This document shows positions 33,043-43,780 of a DNA stretch of 64,000 nt, one piece after another. Position numbers and translations under genes: made by a program. This DNA comes from Notospermus geniculatus (Eukaryota; Nemertea; Pilidiophora; Heteronemertea; Lineidae): the NCBI GenBank assembly GCA_002633025.1, contig NMRB01002090.1:27496-91495 (forward strand), read 5' to 3'. How positions within the stretch are numbered: position 1 is the first letter of the stretch; the number at the start of each line of letters is the position of its first letter. A model generated the notes under the pieces. The model was not told the DNA's origin. It saw nothing but the letters and a program-made list of their open reading frames with translations, and did not search any database.

Positions 33043-33127
33043 ACTGGAGATGGCAGTGAGGCAGTTTCTCCAAAACACATGTAAATGTTTCAAAATGAAG
33101 TTCAGTCAACATAGAGTGTACTTGATC

Positions 33128-33360
33128 TGGGGCCTGTTTCATAAAGTGACTTTAAAGCCCCACAGTATTGAATTTTTTTACGATATCTTCAAAATGTTAG
33201 GAGAGTGCACAAAGAGGTCTCATAGCCTTGTGAAGGTCCCAAAAATGCTTGTCTGATACGTACTTCAGAGAATCAAGGCCTAGTTTTCAGCACACATTAG
33301 AAAAAACGACAGGGAGAGCTCTAATGTATTCAGATGGAGCCCAGTACATTTTACACTACG
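33128..33360. mobile_element. Nested MITE fragments
   Basis: A left half of the GGCCTGTTTCATAAAG element (33128-33152) runs straight into an AAAGCCCCACAGTATTGAAT element of the 40111-40368 family, which fades after TACATTTTACACTACGG (about 33360). Confidence 0.6.
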
Positions 33361-33590
33361 GCTGACGTCGTGCACTGACGTCAAGAATCGCGGCGATGAT
33401 TTGCGTTTTTAGCCCGCTTGGCCGCAAGGCCCAGCAGGGCTTATGCTGTGGTTGGGGTCGTTGAGTGGTGGTCTGTCGTGCGTCAGTCCGTACGGCGGTC
33501 CGTACGTTGTTACGGCGGTACGGCGGTACGTCCGTAAACTTTTGGCTCGTTAGCGCTCTAGCGCCTTTATTTTTTGAAGAATCTTTTTTA

Positions 33591-34660
33591 GCTCACCGGG
33601 GTGAGCTATTACGATGGTGAAGCGTCCGTCGTCGTCCGGCGTCGTCGTCGTCGTGTTCCGTTAGCAGGGCACGTTTCGTAACCGCTGGGGCTATGGATCT
33701 GAAACTTGGTACATACATAGCCCTAGGTCAGATGACCCATGACACCAAGTTGCGGTCCGATTCGATTGTTGGCTTGGCCACCAGGTGGCCAAAACCAAAA
33801 ACACAAAAAGTGCAATAACTCCTGAACTAATGACTGGATCATCTCCAAATTTTTATCATAGGTGTATCTAATGAGGATACATGACATATATAACGAGTTT
33901 TTGATTTGACCTACTTTTCAAGGTCACAGAGGTCAAAGTTCGACAAAAGTGACGAACCTCTCACAGTTTGTTATTATTTCACCGAGCGACTTCATATTTT
34001 GCATAAACATGCATTGGAGGGGTACCTTTAAAAATACCAAGTTTCGGCCCGATTGGACATCCAGTATGGCCGCCAGGTGGCGTAACCTGAAAATCAAGTA
34101 AGTGCTATTACTCAGGAACGGCTTGACGCAGAGGGCTCAAATTTGATATTTACCTCCATCTAGATGACCTTTACATGCACGTCAAATTTCAGCCTGATTT
34201 GACTTCAAACATGGCCACCAGGTGGCGTAACCCAAAAATCATCAAAGTGCTGTAACTCAGGAACGCCTTAACCCAAAGCGCTCCAATGTGCTATGTGGAC
34301 CTCTGCAGATGACCTTTATGACCATGTGAAGTTTCGGCCCGATCGGACATCCAATATGGCCGCCAGGTGGCGTAACCCGAAAATCATCAAAGTGCTGTAT
34401 TAACTCAGGAACGACTTGACCCAAAGCACTCCAATGTGCTATGTGGTCCCCTGCAGATGACCTTTATGTGCATGTGAAGTTCCGGCCCGATCGAACATAC
34501 AGTATGGCGCCAGGTGGCATAACCCAAAAATCATCAAAGTCCTAGCTGGGAGTGCATGACTTGACCGAGATTGCTCATACCACTGATATGTACCTCCCTC
34601 TGTCATTAGACTATTATGTCCAACCCGGTGAGCACATGGTCCATGGACCATTTCATTATC
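33591..34660 (+). mobile_element. AGCTCACC element with CTCF-like monomers, copy 2
   Basis: Same ends as copy 1 (AGCTCACCGGGGTGAGCTAT and GGTGAGCACATGGTCCATGG). Four monomers carry ATGGCCGCCAGGTGGCGTAA or variants (about 34070, 34215, 34360, 34506), a regular spacing of 145-146 bp. The CAGGTGGC-type word also occurs in the 5' part (about 33781), and GGCCTCCAGGGGGCG and GGCCGCTAGGGGGCC lie just past the end (about 34733, 34879). Non-coding; inside an ARNT intron. Confidence 0.75.
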
Positions 34661-35078
34661 TTTGGTGGGTGTATATATGGGCCTAAGATCTAGATCGAGT
34701 TCGATTTTGACCACGGTTGGATTCCTATTTTGGCCTCCAGGGGGCGTTTTGTGAAAAATTTCAAAGGGCTGTATTTTGATAATGGTTTGAACTATCATGT
34801 TGAAACTTTGTACACATGTACCTCTAAGTTACAGCAACCTACAGACAAAATTTTCGCGAAGTCTGATTCTTGACTTGGCCGCTAGGGGGCCAAAACCAAA
34901 ATCACTGAAAGTACTGTTTCTCCCTTCCCATGTCTCGTTGTGCGCTGAATCGAGGAACGAAAGGAAAACGTGAAGCGTGGCGCGTGAAAAGTGTAAACGT
35001 GAACTCTATGGAACTGGAGCCTGAGAGAAAGGTGGGGTTGAATGGGTCAGTTGGTTATCTGCCTATTTTTCTTTCAAG

Positions 35079-35233
35079 GTCAACAAGTTTACAACTACAA
35101 CAGACCAAAGTATCAGACATCGAATGTTCCTGCCTCGACGGGTTCTGTCTTGTCTAACATGATGACCAATCGGAACCCGAGTCCTGGTCAGGGGAACAAC
35201 CCCTACCCCCAGGGCTCTTATCATCAACAACAG
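35079..35233 (+). CDS. ARNT: ARNT exon, C-terminal Gln/Asn/Pro-rich region
   Basis: Acceptor TTTCTTTCAAG, donor CAACAG|GTAAGT, 155 nt. Reads GQQVYNYNRPKYQTSNVPAS, then NMMTNRNPSPGQGNNPYPQG and YHQQQ. Phases (in 1, out 0) fit both neighbours. Sequence is not strongly conserved, so the call rests on splice sites, phase and composition. Confidence 0.85.
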
Positions 35234-35278
35234 GTAAGTTTATACCTCATCCAGTTACCTATTCCTACTGACCTGTTA

Positions 35279-35760
35279 AGCCTAGCATTCATCACACTTG
35301 CGACTGGAGACAACTAATCTGATCAGTCACTGGTGATGTACGCGCTGCGCGCACATTGCAAATTCAGCAACTCAGTAAAACTAGGAGGATCTAATCAGTT
35401 GTCATGTCCAGACCACGTATACATCGCACTTGTGACTGGCAGCAACTCGGGTAACATCCGGGTCGTTGAGACTCGACAAGACTAGTATAGGTTTTGTTCC
35501 GAAAACTGGCACTGATCAGTTGCAAGCCTGCGTACATCACGACTGAACGACACTGGGTACAACTAGTCGCTAGAAAATTGAACACGTGCAACTCGCAGCG
35601 ACTGGCAAAATCTCAGTTCCAGCAAGTCGCAAGGGTGCGTACATCAACCCTTTCTGGCGACTGATCATCAGTCACCTCCAGTTTCAGCTAGATCCTCCCA
35701 GTCGCCAGTAGCTCAGTGGCGACTAATCATCTCCAGTTGCAAGTGTGATGTACGCTAGGT
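35279..35760. mobile_element. PIF/Harbinger-like MITE, CAACTGG-rich subfamily
   Basis: AGCCTAGCATTCATCACACT at the left, GTGTGATGTACGCTAGGT at the right, TTA on both sides (35276-35278, 35761-35763). Interior arrays of AGTTGC and GCAACT words match the 16988-17456 element. Confidence 0.75.
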
Positions 35761-35881
35761 TTAGAATCCAGTGAACTGCAGAATTGATCAACGAGATGGC
35801 ATTTTGAGTGGAGGAGGCTGAAGTTTCTTTTTTCTAACATTATCTAAATTTACAGCTCTGGTTGACTCACTCATTTTCCAT

Positions 35882-36720
35882 TAGGCGAGAGTTTTTTAAT
35901 CACTTGTTTCGCGAACCCGCCGCTTACGAAAATGACCAAAAAAAAATAAAAATAAATTTTTTTAAAATTTACCTTAGCGAACCCGCCGCCGTCGGAATCA
36001 GTCGAAAATGAAAAAAAATAAATTTTTTTACAAATTTTTTATTCCGCCCGCCGCTACCAAATTGGTCATTCAATATTTATTTTTTTCCGACCGCCGCGCG
36101 CCGAACTTCACATGTGCTTATGTACATTCTCCAATATCACTGAATTTCGGCACCATGCGCAATGTATGTACTGCGTACATTCCTGCATTGTCCTGTGCGT
36201 TGGAGAATGCCGTTTTCACGACATGCTATATCGTAGTAGTACCGCCGCACTGCTGTCACATTCATGACATTTGACAGATCTGAGATGGCTGTCAGAAGCG
36301 AGAATGTTAGCGCATGAGAGCATGGCGTAGTTTACAGTCTTGCATCGGCTTGTTGTTTGGATGGGTCCAGGTGCCAGACTGTGGGTGACCTGCTGCTGAT
36401 GGATGTCCCTGATGAATGGGAAAACCTCCGAATCAACAGGATTCTCGGCTCGTCAATTGAAAAAACTCCCGCCACTTGTCAGACGGTATCTTGTAAAAAA
36501 GGCAAGAATAAACTTCTGTTTTCTAAATAAATTTTTTTTTTTGAAATAAAAATTTTATTTTTTTATTGCGTCCTCCCAGAAATTTCCCAAGCACCATTTT
36601 GTGAAGTGTCAAAATGGAAGAAAAAAAAACTTTATTTTTTATTTTTTTTCCGACCACCTCACAAAATTTTTGGGAAAAAAAGTTCGCAAAACAAGGAATA
36701 AAAAAACTCTCGCCTTAAAA
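35882..36720. mobile_element. A/T-rich TIR element (GGCGAGAGTTTTTT ends)
   Basis: GGCGAGAGTTTTTTAATCAC and the inverse AAAAAAACTCTCGCC, extended by CTTGTTTCGCGAAC and GTTCGCAAAACAAG, bound about 840 bp. The interior has long A/T runs and repeated GAACCCGCCGCC words. No transposase frame seen. Confidence 0.7.
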
Positions 36721-37505
36721 TAGGTTCCACAAACTCTCCAATCATTCTGAATGTACTAATTTATTGTGTTGTTTAAATTGCTAAAACTTCACCAAGACAA
36801 TATCAAACATCAGTTCATTGCCATTCACAACTTCCCTATGATGATAAGAACAGAAAAGGTGTGGGTAGCTGAGTCACACCACTTTGCCAGGTGTTTAGTT
36901 CATTCATTGACCATCAGATGGCCATACTGGTGTTGCACATGCTGCTCTAATTTGTGACAAACAATGTGCTTGTGAGACAATACCCATAGAAAAATCAAAT
37001 ACGAATAAATAAGAATTATGCTGAATACATTTTATATGTGTAACGTGGCGTTAAATATCATATCGCATACAAAGGGTTTAAATAAATGAACTGGAAAATT
37101 ATACAACTGAGTATTCTGGGACCTGGAAAATTACTCAGTCTGTTGCATATGTGCCCCTCTTTCTCATGAAAGTAGATTGTCATTCAGTAGGTAACTTCTT
37201 ACCTGCACCCCCTTCGGGGGATGTGATGCATGATGATCCTGGGGTATGATCTTCCGTGAATTACACCCCGCAGGTGCCCAGGGACCAACGACACCCTGGG
37301 TATCTTGGATCTGACTCGCGTGAATGACACCTTTCATGATACAAAAAAAGAATACAGTAGGAAAAGGTCCTCAGTAGTTAGTATAGAGGCAGGGTTACTT
37401 TGGACTGGTTATGTTGGTCAGTCAGTGAGATGATTGCACAGAATATCTGTGAATTTGAACATGTTGAATGTGTGCTTCAGTTCAAACGAATTCCCACTTT
37501 TTCAG
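36721..37505. other. Intron without recognised element
   Basis: Contains a small palindrome, ACCCCCTTCGGGGG, near 37207 and a repeated CAACGACACCCTGGGTAT stretch, but no exon with convincing splice sites and homology. Confidence 0.35.
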
Positions 37506-37566
37506 TCCGGTACAGATTATGAATCTGGATCATCCTTCAATCAGATGAGCCCCTCAACCTCTCCTG
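37506..37566 (+). CDS. ARNT: ARNT small C-terminal exon
   Basis: Acceptor CCACTTTTTCAG, donor CTCCTG|GTAAGT, 61 nt. Encodes SGTDYESGSSFNQMSPSTSP plus one base of the next codon, a Ser-rich piece like the SSFSSMSLPGAP area of vertebrate ARNT. Phase fits both neighbours. Confidence 0.85.
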
Positions 37567-37643
37567 GTAAGTTCATTTTCTATGTCAGAATAACCACAGC
37601 AAGAGATATCAACCGCTGAGCTGTTTCTGTGCAAGAGGTTCAC

Positions 37644-38033
37644 TTTAAAGGGAGACATCCAAAAGATATTGCCCGGCGGGCACTAGTTGTTATTGTTTTG
37701 ATTAATGCACAGCTCCGTCTGTTAATCAGCAGCAACACTACGCTATGGCACAGGCCCCTGGAGAGTTATCAGTGAGTTTAGAACACGTATCTTACAAAAA
37801 AACATTAGTTCGTAAAAAACACATCCCGAGCTGACGAATTCGGTGCGTTTTTAGATACGTGTTGTTTTTTTACATATGTTTGGTTAGGTACGTTTTCTAA
37901 ACTGACTGATAGCTCTCCAGGGGCCTGTGCCATAACATAGTGTCACCGCTGATTAACAGACGGCGCTGTGCGTTAATCAAAACAAAAACAACTAGTGCCC
38001 GCCGGGCAATATCTTTGGGATGTCTCCCTTTAA
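37644..38033. mobile_element. Long-arm foldback (TTTAAAGGGAGACATCC ends)
   Basis: Two arms of about 190 bp are inverted copies: GCCCGGCGGGCACTAGTTGT, CAGGCCCCTGGAGAG and AGATACGTGTT all recur mirrored. It would form one of the longest hairpins in the intron. Confidence 0.8.
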
Positions 38034-38553
38034 ATTGCCGAGTCAGATGGTTTTGGATTTGGACGTTATAGATTTGTATAGCCTCTCGGCCACCTCTTTG
38101 AAAATTTATCCGACTCTGTACATAGAAATCATCAAATATTGTTCCCGTTTTGAATAAAGACAAGCCTGGCGGCGGCAGGGTTCACAAGGTGACTTCAGGG
38201 ATGGCACGCGGCCTCATTCCCCCAGGCTTCAGCAGCCGTATGTTGGCATAACACATTTGCATTGCATACTGGTACATGATAGCGTATACACAACAAGCAG
38301 TGATTAACAGTCCTATCCATGGGAGAGAACACTAACATACTACCTGTGCACTGTGTACATTACAACAGTAAACCGCTTCACTCACTCACCGCGAATAAAG
38401 TAATAGCCCTACGCGCCAAATAGAGACCCCGTTGCAGGATAACCTGGAAATCTGCCTATATAATTCCACGTCAACGTCAACTTCAGTCATTTCACCAACT
38501 CATCACAGAAAGGCAAAATTCTTAGGAATTATAAAGATCGTGTTATATTTCAG

Positions 38554-38843
38554 CTGGCCCAACGTATACTCAACTGGGAGGACAGAGGGGCTCGGCCAGC
38601 CAGGGATCATCCTACTCGCACGCGGCCTCGACTGCTGGCACGCAAGGTATGTGGCCGCAGTGGCAGGGAGGCGCGGAGGGCTCGCAGGCGCAGCAGGGTC
38701 AGATTCAAGCCCAGGCAACGCATTCAGTTCAACAAGCTCAGCCTGGACAATCGCAGGAAGAATTCTCAGACATGTTCCGCATGCTGGATCAGCCGGGTAC
38801 CGAATTCTCTGATCTTAACCTTTTCAATACATTTCAAGAATAG
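38554..38843 (+). CDS. ARNT: ARNT terminal exon with stop
   Basis: Acceptor TATATTTCAG, stop TAG at 38841-38843. Encodes a Gly/Ser/Gln-rich stretch with MWPQWQGG, the counterpart of the VWPQWQGQQ signature near the ARNT C-terminus, then QQAQPGQSQEEFSDMFRMLD and EFSDLNLFNTFQE. The closing acidic-hydrophobic segment matches the short transactivation tail of ARNT. A possible donor CAAG|GTATGT (38647) would cut off the conserved WPQWQG, so read-through is preferred. I see no canonical AATAAA in the next few hundred bases. Confidence 0.96.
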
Positions 38844-39270
38844 AAGCTTTGCATATGACGTCACAAGCCGCCATGCTTGAGGACACATGCTGCAGAGGTG
38901 CAGTGAAATGAGCTGTGTGCATGCCCAATGACGTTATGTCAAACAGTAGGAGCTGTCAGTGAGTTGACCAATAGGTGTCACTACGGCCAAATCCAGCGCA
39001 TATAGCGGACCCATTCATTCTGGAATGAGCACCAATCAAGAGAAGTTTCTTTTGCATTGGTCTGCTAGAGCTTTGTTGCCATCTTTTGGCAATACGCGCA
39101 ACTGACTGCTCCTATGGCATGGCGCACTTCACGCAAGTCATGTCACAGTCAGCTCACGCCTCTGCGCCCTGTGTCCTCCGGAATGGCTGCAACTAGGATG
39201 ACGTCATTGCAAAGTCTCTATAGGAATAGGCCAATATTGCCTTGTATGTACATGTACAAAGCATGATTTA
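38844..39270 (+). other. Presumed ARNT 3' untranslated region
   Basis: Directly downstream of the stop codon. It holds a near-palindromic CATGTACATGTAC (about 39247), and no poly(A) signal of canonical form was seen. Extent unknown. Confidence 0.4.
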
Positions 39271-39815
39271 AGGCCTTTTTACACAGTGTAGGTTCGAGGA
39301 AACCTACCTCCACCCTCCTCGGGCGGGTTCGGTTCAGGATCGATTGATCGCTTTTACACGGTGCGAGTTTGGTGACGGGCTCGATCTAGTTCGAGGTTGG
39401 TTCTTCATATGCATGCCACTAGATGGCGTGTATCAACATTTACTGTTATCGTACATGTAAGTACAAAATATCCCGGAAATAATCACTAAAAATTGATAAA
39501 CTACATGTATGCTTCTAACATGTCTAACAGCATGAGCAGTGCTTGAGAAATCTTGCGCGTGATTTCTTCACAGGTAACTTACAGCAAGTACGCGAGTGAT
39601 GTCACTCCACTCGAGACCTGTGGAGGTCGGTTGGCTTTTACACGAGAGAATAACTGGCCTGCACCTACCTCCACCTTCCCGAAACTCACGCGGTGAACTG
39701 AATTGGCCCGAGGAAGGTGGAGGTCAGTTGTTTCGTTTTTACACGGGGAAAAATAACTGAACCCTCCTCGATCCAGTCTAAATCCGGAATGCACCCGCAC
39801 CATGTAAAAAGGCCT
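39271..39815. mobile_element. MITE (AGGCCTTTTTACAC ends)
   Basis: AGGCCTTTTTACACAGTG and the inverse CACCATGTAAAAAGGCCT bound 545 bp, with TTA at the left and TGA at the right. The interior repeats TACCTCCACC, CGAGGAAGGTGGAGG and TTTTACACG in both orientations. Confidence 0.7.
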
Positions 39816-40110
39816 TGAGGCAAATTTTCTACATTTTGTACAGAGACAACAAAATGAGTGATTTGATCACTGTTTCACACTGTTTCATTCTTGTGCTCTT
39901 GTTTCATTCTTGTGTTTCATTCTTGTGCTCTTCACTACAACGGATTCTGCCGTACCGTAGTTTGCGGCGAGCGGTGCGGTTTTCACAGGGTTTTGGATAA
40001 TACTTTGATGGTTTAACAATACATGGCCTGTTGATTATCCCAATGCCTGTGAAACCCGCTCCGCTTGCTGCAAGCCACGGTACAATCCGCTTTAGTGGAA
40101 AGAAGCCTTA

Positions 40111-40368
40111 AAGCCGCACTGTATTGAATTCAGAAAATGATTACGTCCTCCGACATTAGTGTAGTGTAAAATGTACTGTGCTCTATCTGGATACATTAGA
40201 GCTCTGCCTGCTGTTTTTTCGATGCCACGCTGAAAACTAAGCATTGATTTCTTGAAGTACATGTACGTGTCGTGCAAGCATTTTGGAGACCTTCACGAGG
40301 CTATGAAACCTCCACCTGCAGTCTCCTAACACTTTGAAAATACCGTAAAATTCAATACTGTGAGGCTT
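40111..40368. mobile_element. MITE (AAGCCGCACTGTATTGAATT ends)
   Basis: The left end and the inverse ATTCAATACTGTGAGGCTT bound about 258 bp. A related, truncated copy is at 33153-33360. Confidence 0.7.
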
Positions 40369-40791
40369 TAAGAGCTGAGATGAAAGTGGTGATGTGACCT
40401 TTGTTTATGGTTACTGTTAAAATTTCCATGGCAGTCATATGATGATGTCATTGAGTTGATGAGAAATGCATGAAAGTGTGAAAGTTAAATTTTGAGAGTT
40501 GTCAGAAATGACAGATCTGATTTTCTTACATGAGAGTCCTAAAATAATGGGTAGGAATTTCATGCTACGGTATTCTATCCGTGTGTGAACATGTGAAATT
40601 TAACTTTTAATCACAATGGTTGATTCTGAGCAGGTCATTGGAGGAAAATACTGACTTTTTTTTGAGAGATGATCTGTTGTCAGAGTGATAATGTGCTGCA
40701 CATTTTTTTGTCACACAAACTCAAAGAGTTCTAGTAGCTGGAGTTTGCATTGTTATACCGTATTTATGGGTATTTTAGCACACTGCACTTA

Positions 40792-41032
40792 CAGTACAGG
40801 TCACAATTGACATCCCTAAATTCGCGTATACGCAACCACTCACGAGCTATGTTGCGCGTAACTTACGAGGTGAGTTACGCGGTGAGTTTCACGAATTTTG
40901 CTAGCTACGCAGTGATTTACGAGGTGAGTTACGTGATTTTGGCGAGTTACGCAGTGAGTTACGCGAAACCAAAGCCGTGAGTTACGAGTAACTTACGCGA
41001 AGCCGTAGGGATGTCAGTTGTGACCTGTACTG
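40792..41032. mobile_element. TA-flanked MITE filled with GAGTTACG words
   Basis: TIRs of 27 bp with one mismatch (CAGTACAGGTCACAATTGAC..., mirrored at 41006-41032) lie between TA at 40790-40791 and 41033-41034. The interior consists almost wholly of GTGAGTTACG and CGAGTTACGC-like repeats. Tc1/mariner-type target. Confidence 0.8.
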
Positions 41033-41318
41033 TATAATCGACGTGCGCTAAAATTCCAATATAAGCAAAGTGCACTTACCCGTAAATTCAAACAAAAAGT
41101 GATGTGATCAATGATTGCAAAAAGAACATCGATTTTATTAGTGTATCTCGTACAGCCATAAGTGTATCTCATACAGTTTGCATCAAACATTCAACAAGTA
41201 CAATGAAGACCTGCGGTACTCGTTGAGTTCCGGCGGCGTGGGTCAGTTTACCGATCGTAGACAATGATCGCACTGGCACCTGCCGACAACCACAACCAAT
41301 GGACGAATCACCATTTGT

Positions 41319-41660
41319 TAGCTCACCTGTGGTGAGCTTATACAATGGTTGTGCGTCCGTCGTCCGTCGTCAACGTCGTCGTCGTCCGTTAGCAGGGCAC
41401 GTTTCGTAACCGCTGGGGCTATTGATCTGAAACTTGGTACACATATGCCCCTAGGTCATATGACCTATGACACCAAGTTTTGGTCCGATTCGATTCTTGA
41501 CTTGGCCACCAGGTGGCTAAAACCAAAAACACAAAAAGTGCAATAACTCCTGAACTAATGACAGGATCNATGACCCTGGAACATTTCGATTTAACATTTG
41601 TCATTTGTTTTTCTGGTACGTTCACCCAGGTGAGCACATGGTCCATGGACCATTTCATAT
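41319..41660 (+). mobile_element. AGCTCACC element, copy 3, internally missing
   Basis: The start (AGCTCACCTGTGGTGAGC...) and end (GGTGAGCACATGGTCCATGG) match copies 1 and 2, but the monomer array is absent. The break is exactly at the single N (41569), so the deletion may be an assembly join. Confidence 0.7.
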
Positions 41661-42928
41661 AGAATGAGCCGATAAAATCTTTGGCCAGAAAAAAGGCGCC
41701 AAAGAAGCGGTTTTGTTCCAGAAAGGTATAAGCGCATCTGCTTATAATCGGGCGAAACGAAGGCAGAAAAAGTCCTTAAAACAAGCAATTTTCGTTTATA
41801 GGCGCATGTGCTTAAATACACATAAATACGGTAGAAACCAAGCGCCAGAGACTAGAATGAAACAATAGGATCTTTTCTTCCTAGAACAGTTTCCCTGGGG
41901 ATATTCTTTCCCGTCACACCTGTACTGATCCATAACTTCTCAGCAGTTGCCATGCTTTAGCAAGTTCAAGCTCATGGTGTGTCGTCCAATGGTCTATCAC
42001 ACAGAAAACAGTTTTGTGCCGTATACCAAATATTTTGAGGCAGAACAGGGAAAAGATAGTGACTTATGGAACCACTTATCCTATAGAGGTAACTGGAATT
42101 TATTTTGAATAAGAACCCTATTTTACAGTGAAGTCTAATGGGAGAATGGAAGATTCGAAATATGTGGGATGGTAATGGGGTAAGGGCATTTGTGTCCTTG
42201 TACCGGTATTTCAGTCTACAATCAGTGTTTACCAGATTATGGTATTGACTGCATATTTTTAGATGGTTACCTACTTTCTACATGTCTACCATCGACAATT
42301 TTGACACATGGTCGTTCCATTTCCAATTATCAGGCCTGAGTAGATGGAGGAAATTGAACTGTTTTTACCAACATGTAGTTCGAATTGATGCCAGTAATGG
42401 CGTACCGGGTACATTTGTTGTAAGAATGACTGTTGTAAAGAATGAATGTTGTAGATATTATCAGTTAGGACTGTAGAGGTTTTCTGACTCGCATTTTGTT
42501 AAGGAAAATGCAAAGAAATGGATCGATGGGGACCCCTCCCATTCTGGTTTAGGAAGAGAGAGAAAGTAAATGTTCAGCATTCTGCATCATGACGCACTGT
42601 CCTGGTATACCGGGACGCAGCAATGAAGTGGTTAAAGTTTGAAGAATGTGTCAAACATAATCATTTGCCATTACTTTCTATTAAAGGTGCTCTAGTTTGA
42701 ATTGTAAACATTACGGTGTGCCACCTATTGTCAACTTCTGGTACACAGTATTAACAAATCAGATAAAATCGAATTAAATCTCGCCTTTCACAACTTTTGT
42801 TTGTTTTTGAGCGTAAAATCATAAATATATTTCAGTTACANCTTAAGTATGACACTTGGTAAAGTGAAATCCTTAGACTTTAAGGGTAAGTTTTACACTT
42901 AACCTAAGGAAGTTTTATGCATATGGCC
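41661..42928. other. No gene or element recognised
   Basis: Scattered words only; an N at 42841 marks another possible join. Confidence 0.35.
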
Positions 42929-43008
42929 CCAGGGCCCTGTTCCATAAAGTGACTTTAAGCTGTTGGCATTGAGTTAATAAAAGTTACTTTATGAAACAGG
43001 CCCCTGGC
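42929..43008. mobile_element. GGCCTGTTTCATAAAG MITE, shortened
   Basis: CCAGGGCCCTGTTCCATAAA at the left and ACAGGCCCCTGG at the right; the centre is shortened relative to 18850-18963. Confidence 0.65.
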
Positions 43009-43091
43009 TGTCTGATGTCCATTTCTACCATGCTGGTAATGGCATGATTTTGGTTTAGGCCTCCTGGAGAAACTACAGCGCCTGAATACGA

Positions 43092-43220
43092 GGGCCGACC
43101 GAATCGAAACTCCGATAGCACTAACAGGGCCTAACAGAGAAACTCTGTAATGGTAAAAGGCATTGCATACCTCTCTGTTAGCCACTGCTAGTGCTATCGG
43201 AGTTTCGATTCGGTCGGCCC
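43092..43220. mobile_element. Foldback MITE (GGGCCGACCGAATCGAAAC ends)
   Basis: Near-perfect inverted arms of about 40 bp (GGGCCGACCGAATCGAAACT, then CCGATAGCACTA) around a 45-nt centre. Confidence 0.8.
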
Positions 43221-43520
43221 TGGCATTTTGCTTGAGGTCACACAGTGTTGTGATGCAATATTGATTAAGTTCCATTGACATGATTGAGACATTTATGGCA
43301 TGAATAGGGATCTAGGCCTATGCCAATGAATCGAGTTTGCGCTAGAAGTGATTAAGCGTCAAGCCGGCACGTGCCAGGACACGATACTGTTATTCTGTTC
43401 TGGTATGTCTGCGTAAAGACCCAATCCATTAGTTTGTAGTAAACCTAGTCCCCATTGAGTCTCTCGGACGTGTTGTATTGTTTTGTGGTCACATAAGCGT
43501 GGCCTCTTTCACATTTTGAC

Positions 43521-43780
43521 CGTGACCTTGCCCTCTAATCATCAAGGTCATGGCATAATCGAAATGGGCATCCTTAATAACCTAAGTGTGGGTGATATCA
43601 TGTCTACATCTCTACCACAGGCGGATATGTTTTAAATTATCAAGTTTGACCTTGACCTTGCCCTCAGATAATCAAAGTCATTGCATAAGCGAAATTGGCA
43701 TCCTCAACAACCTAAGTATGGCTGATATCATGCCTCTATCTCCACCACGGGCAGAGATATTTCAAATTATCAAGTTTGAT
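43521..43780 (+). repeat. Diverged 130-bp tandem dimer
   Basis: Two copies offset by 130 bp share TTGACCTTGCCCTC, CATAATCGAAATGGGCATCC-like and AAATTATCAAGTTTGA segments, with moderate divergence. Confidence 0.75.

Larger units (their letters stand above)
18190..38843 (+). other. ARNT: ARNT gene, bHLH exon to stop codon (5' part missing)
   Basis: Aryl hydrocarbon receptor nuclear translocator is a bHLH-PAS transcription factor and the common dimer partner of AHR, HIF-alpha and SIM-type proteins in the nucleus. Twelve exons in series (one of the two bHLH exons plus eleven) join with matching phases and total 1771 nt, about 590 residues. Order: bHLH, PAS-A, PAS-B with PAC, Gln/Gly/Ser-rich C-terminus, terminal acidic-hydrophobic segment. 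The N-terminal exons (normally some 80-90 residues before the bHLH) were not found and probably lie left of the window or in a gap. The C-terminus is shorter than in vertebrate ARNT. Introns of up to about 5 kb are packed with MITEs. Confidence 0.95.

Noticed and set aside
36360-36480. Additional C-terminal ARNT exon
   Set aside because: It lies inside the A/T-rich TIR element, and 35233 to 37506 already join in phase 0.
38640-38650. Splice donor CAAG|GTATGT in the last ARNT exon
   Set aside because: Reading through gives MWPQWQGG and the conserved tail, so this is at best a minor alternative site.
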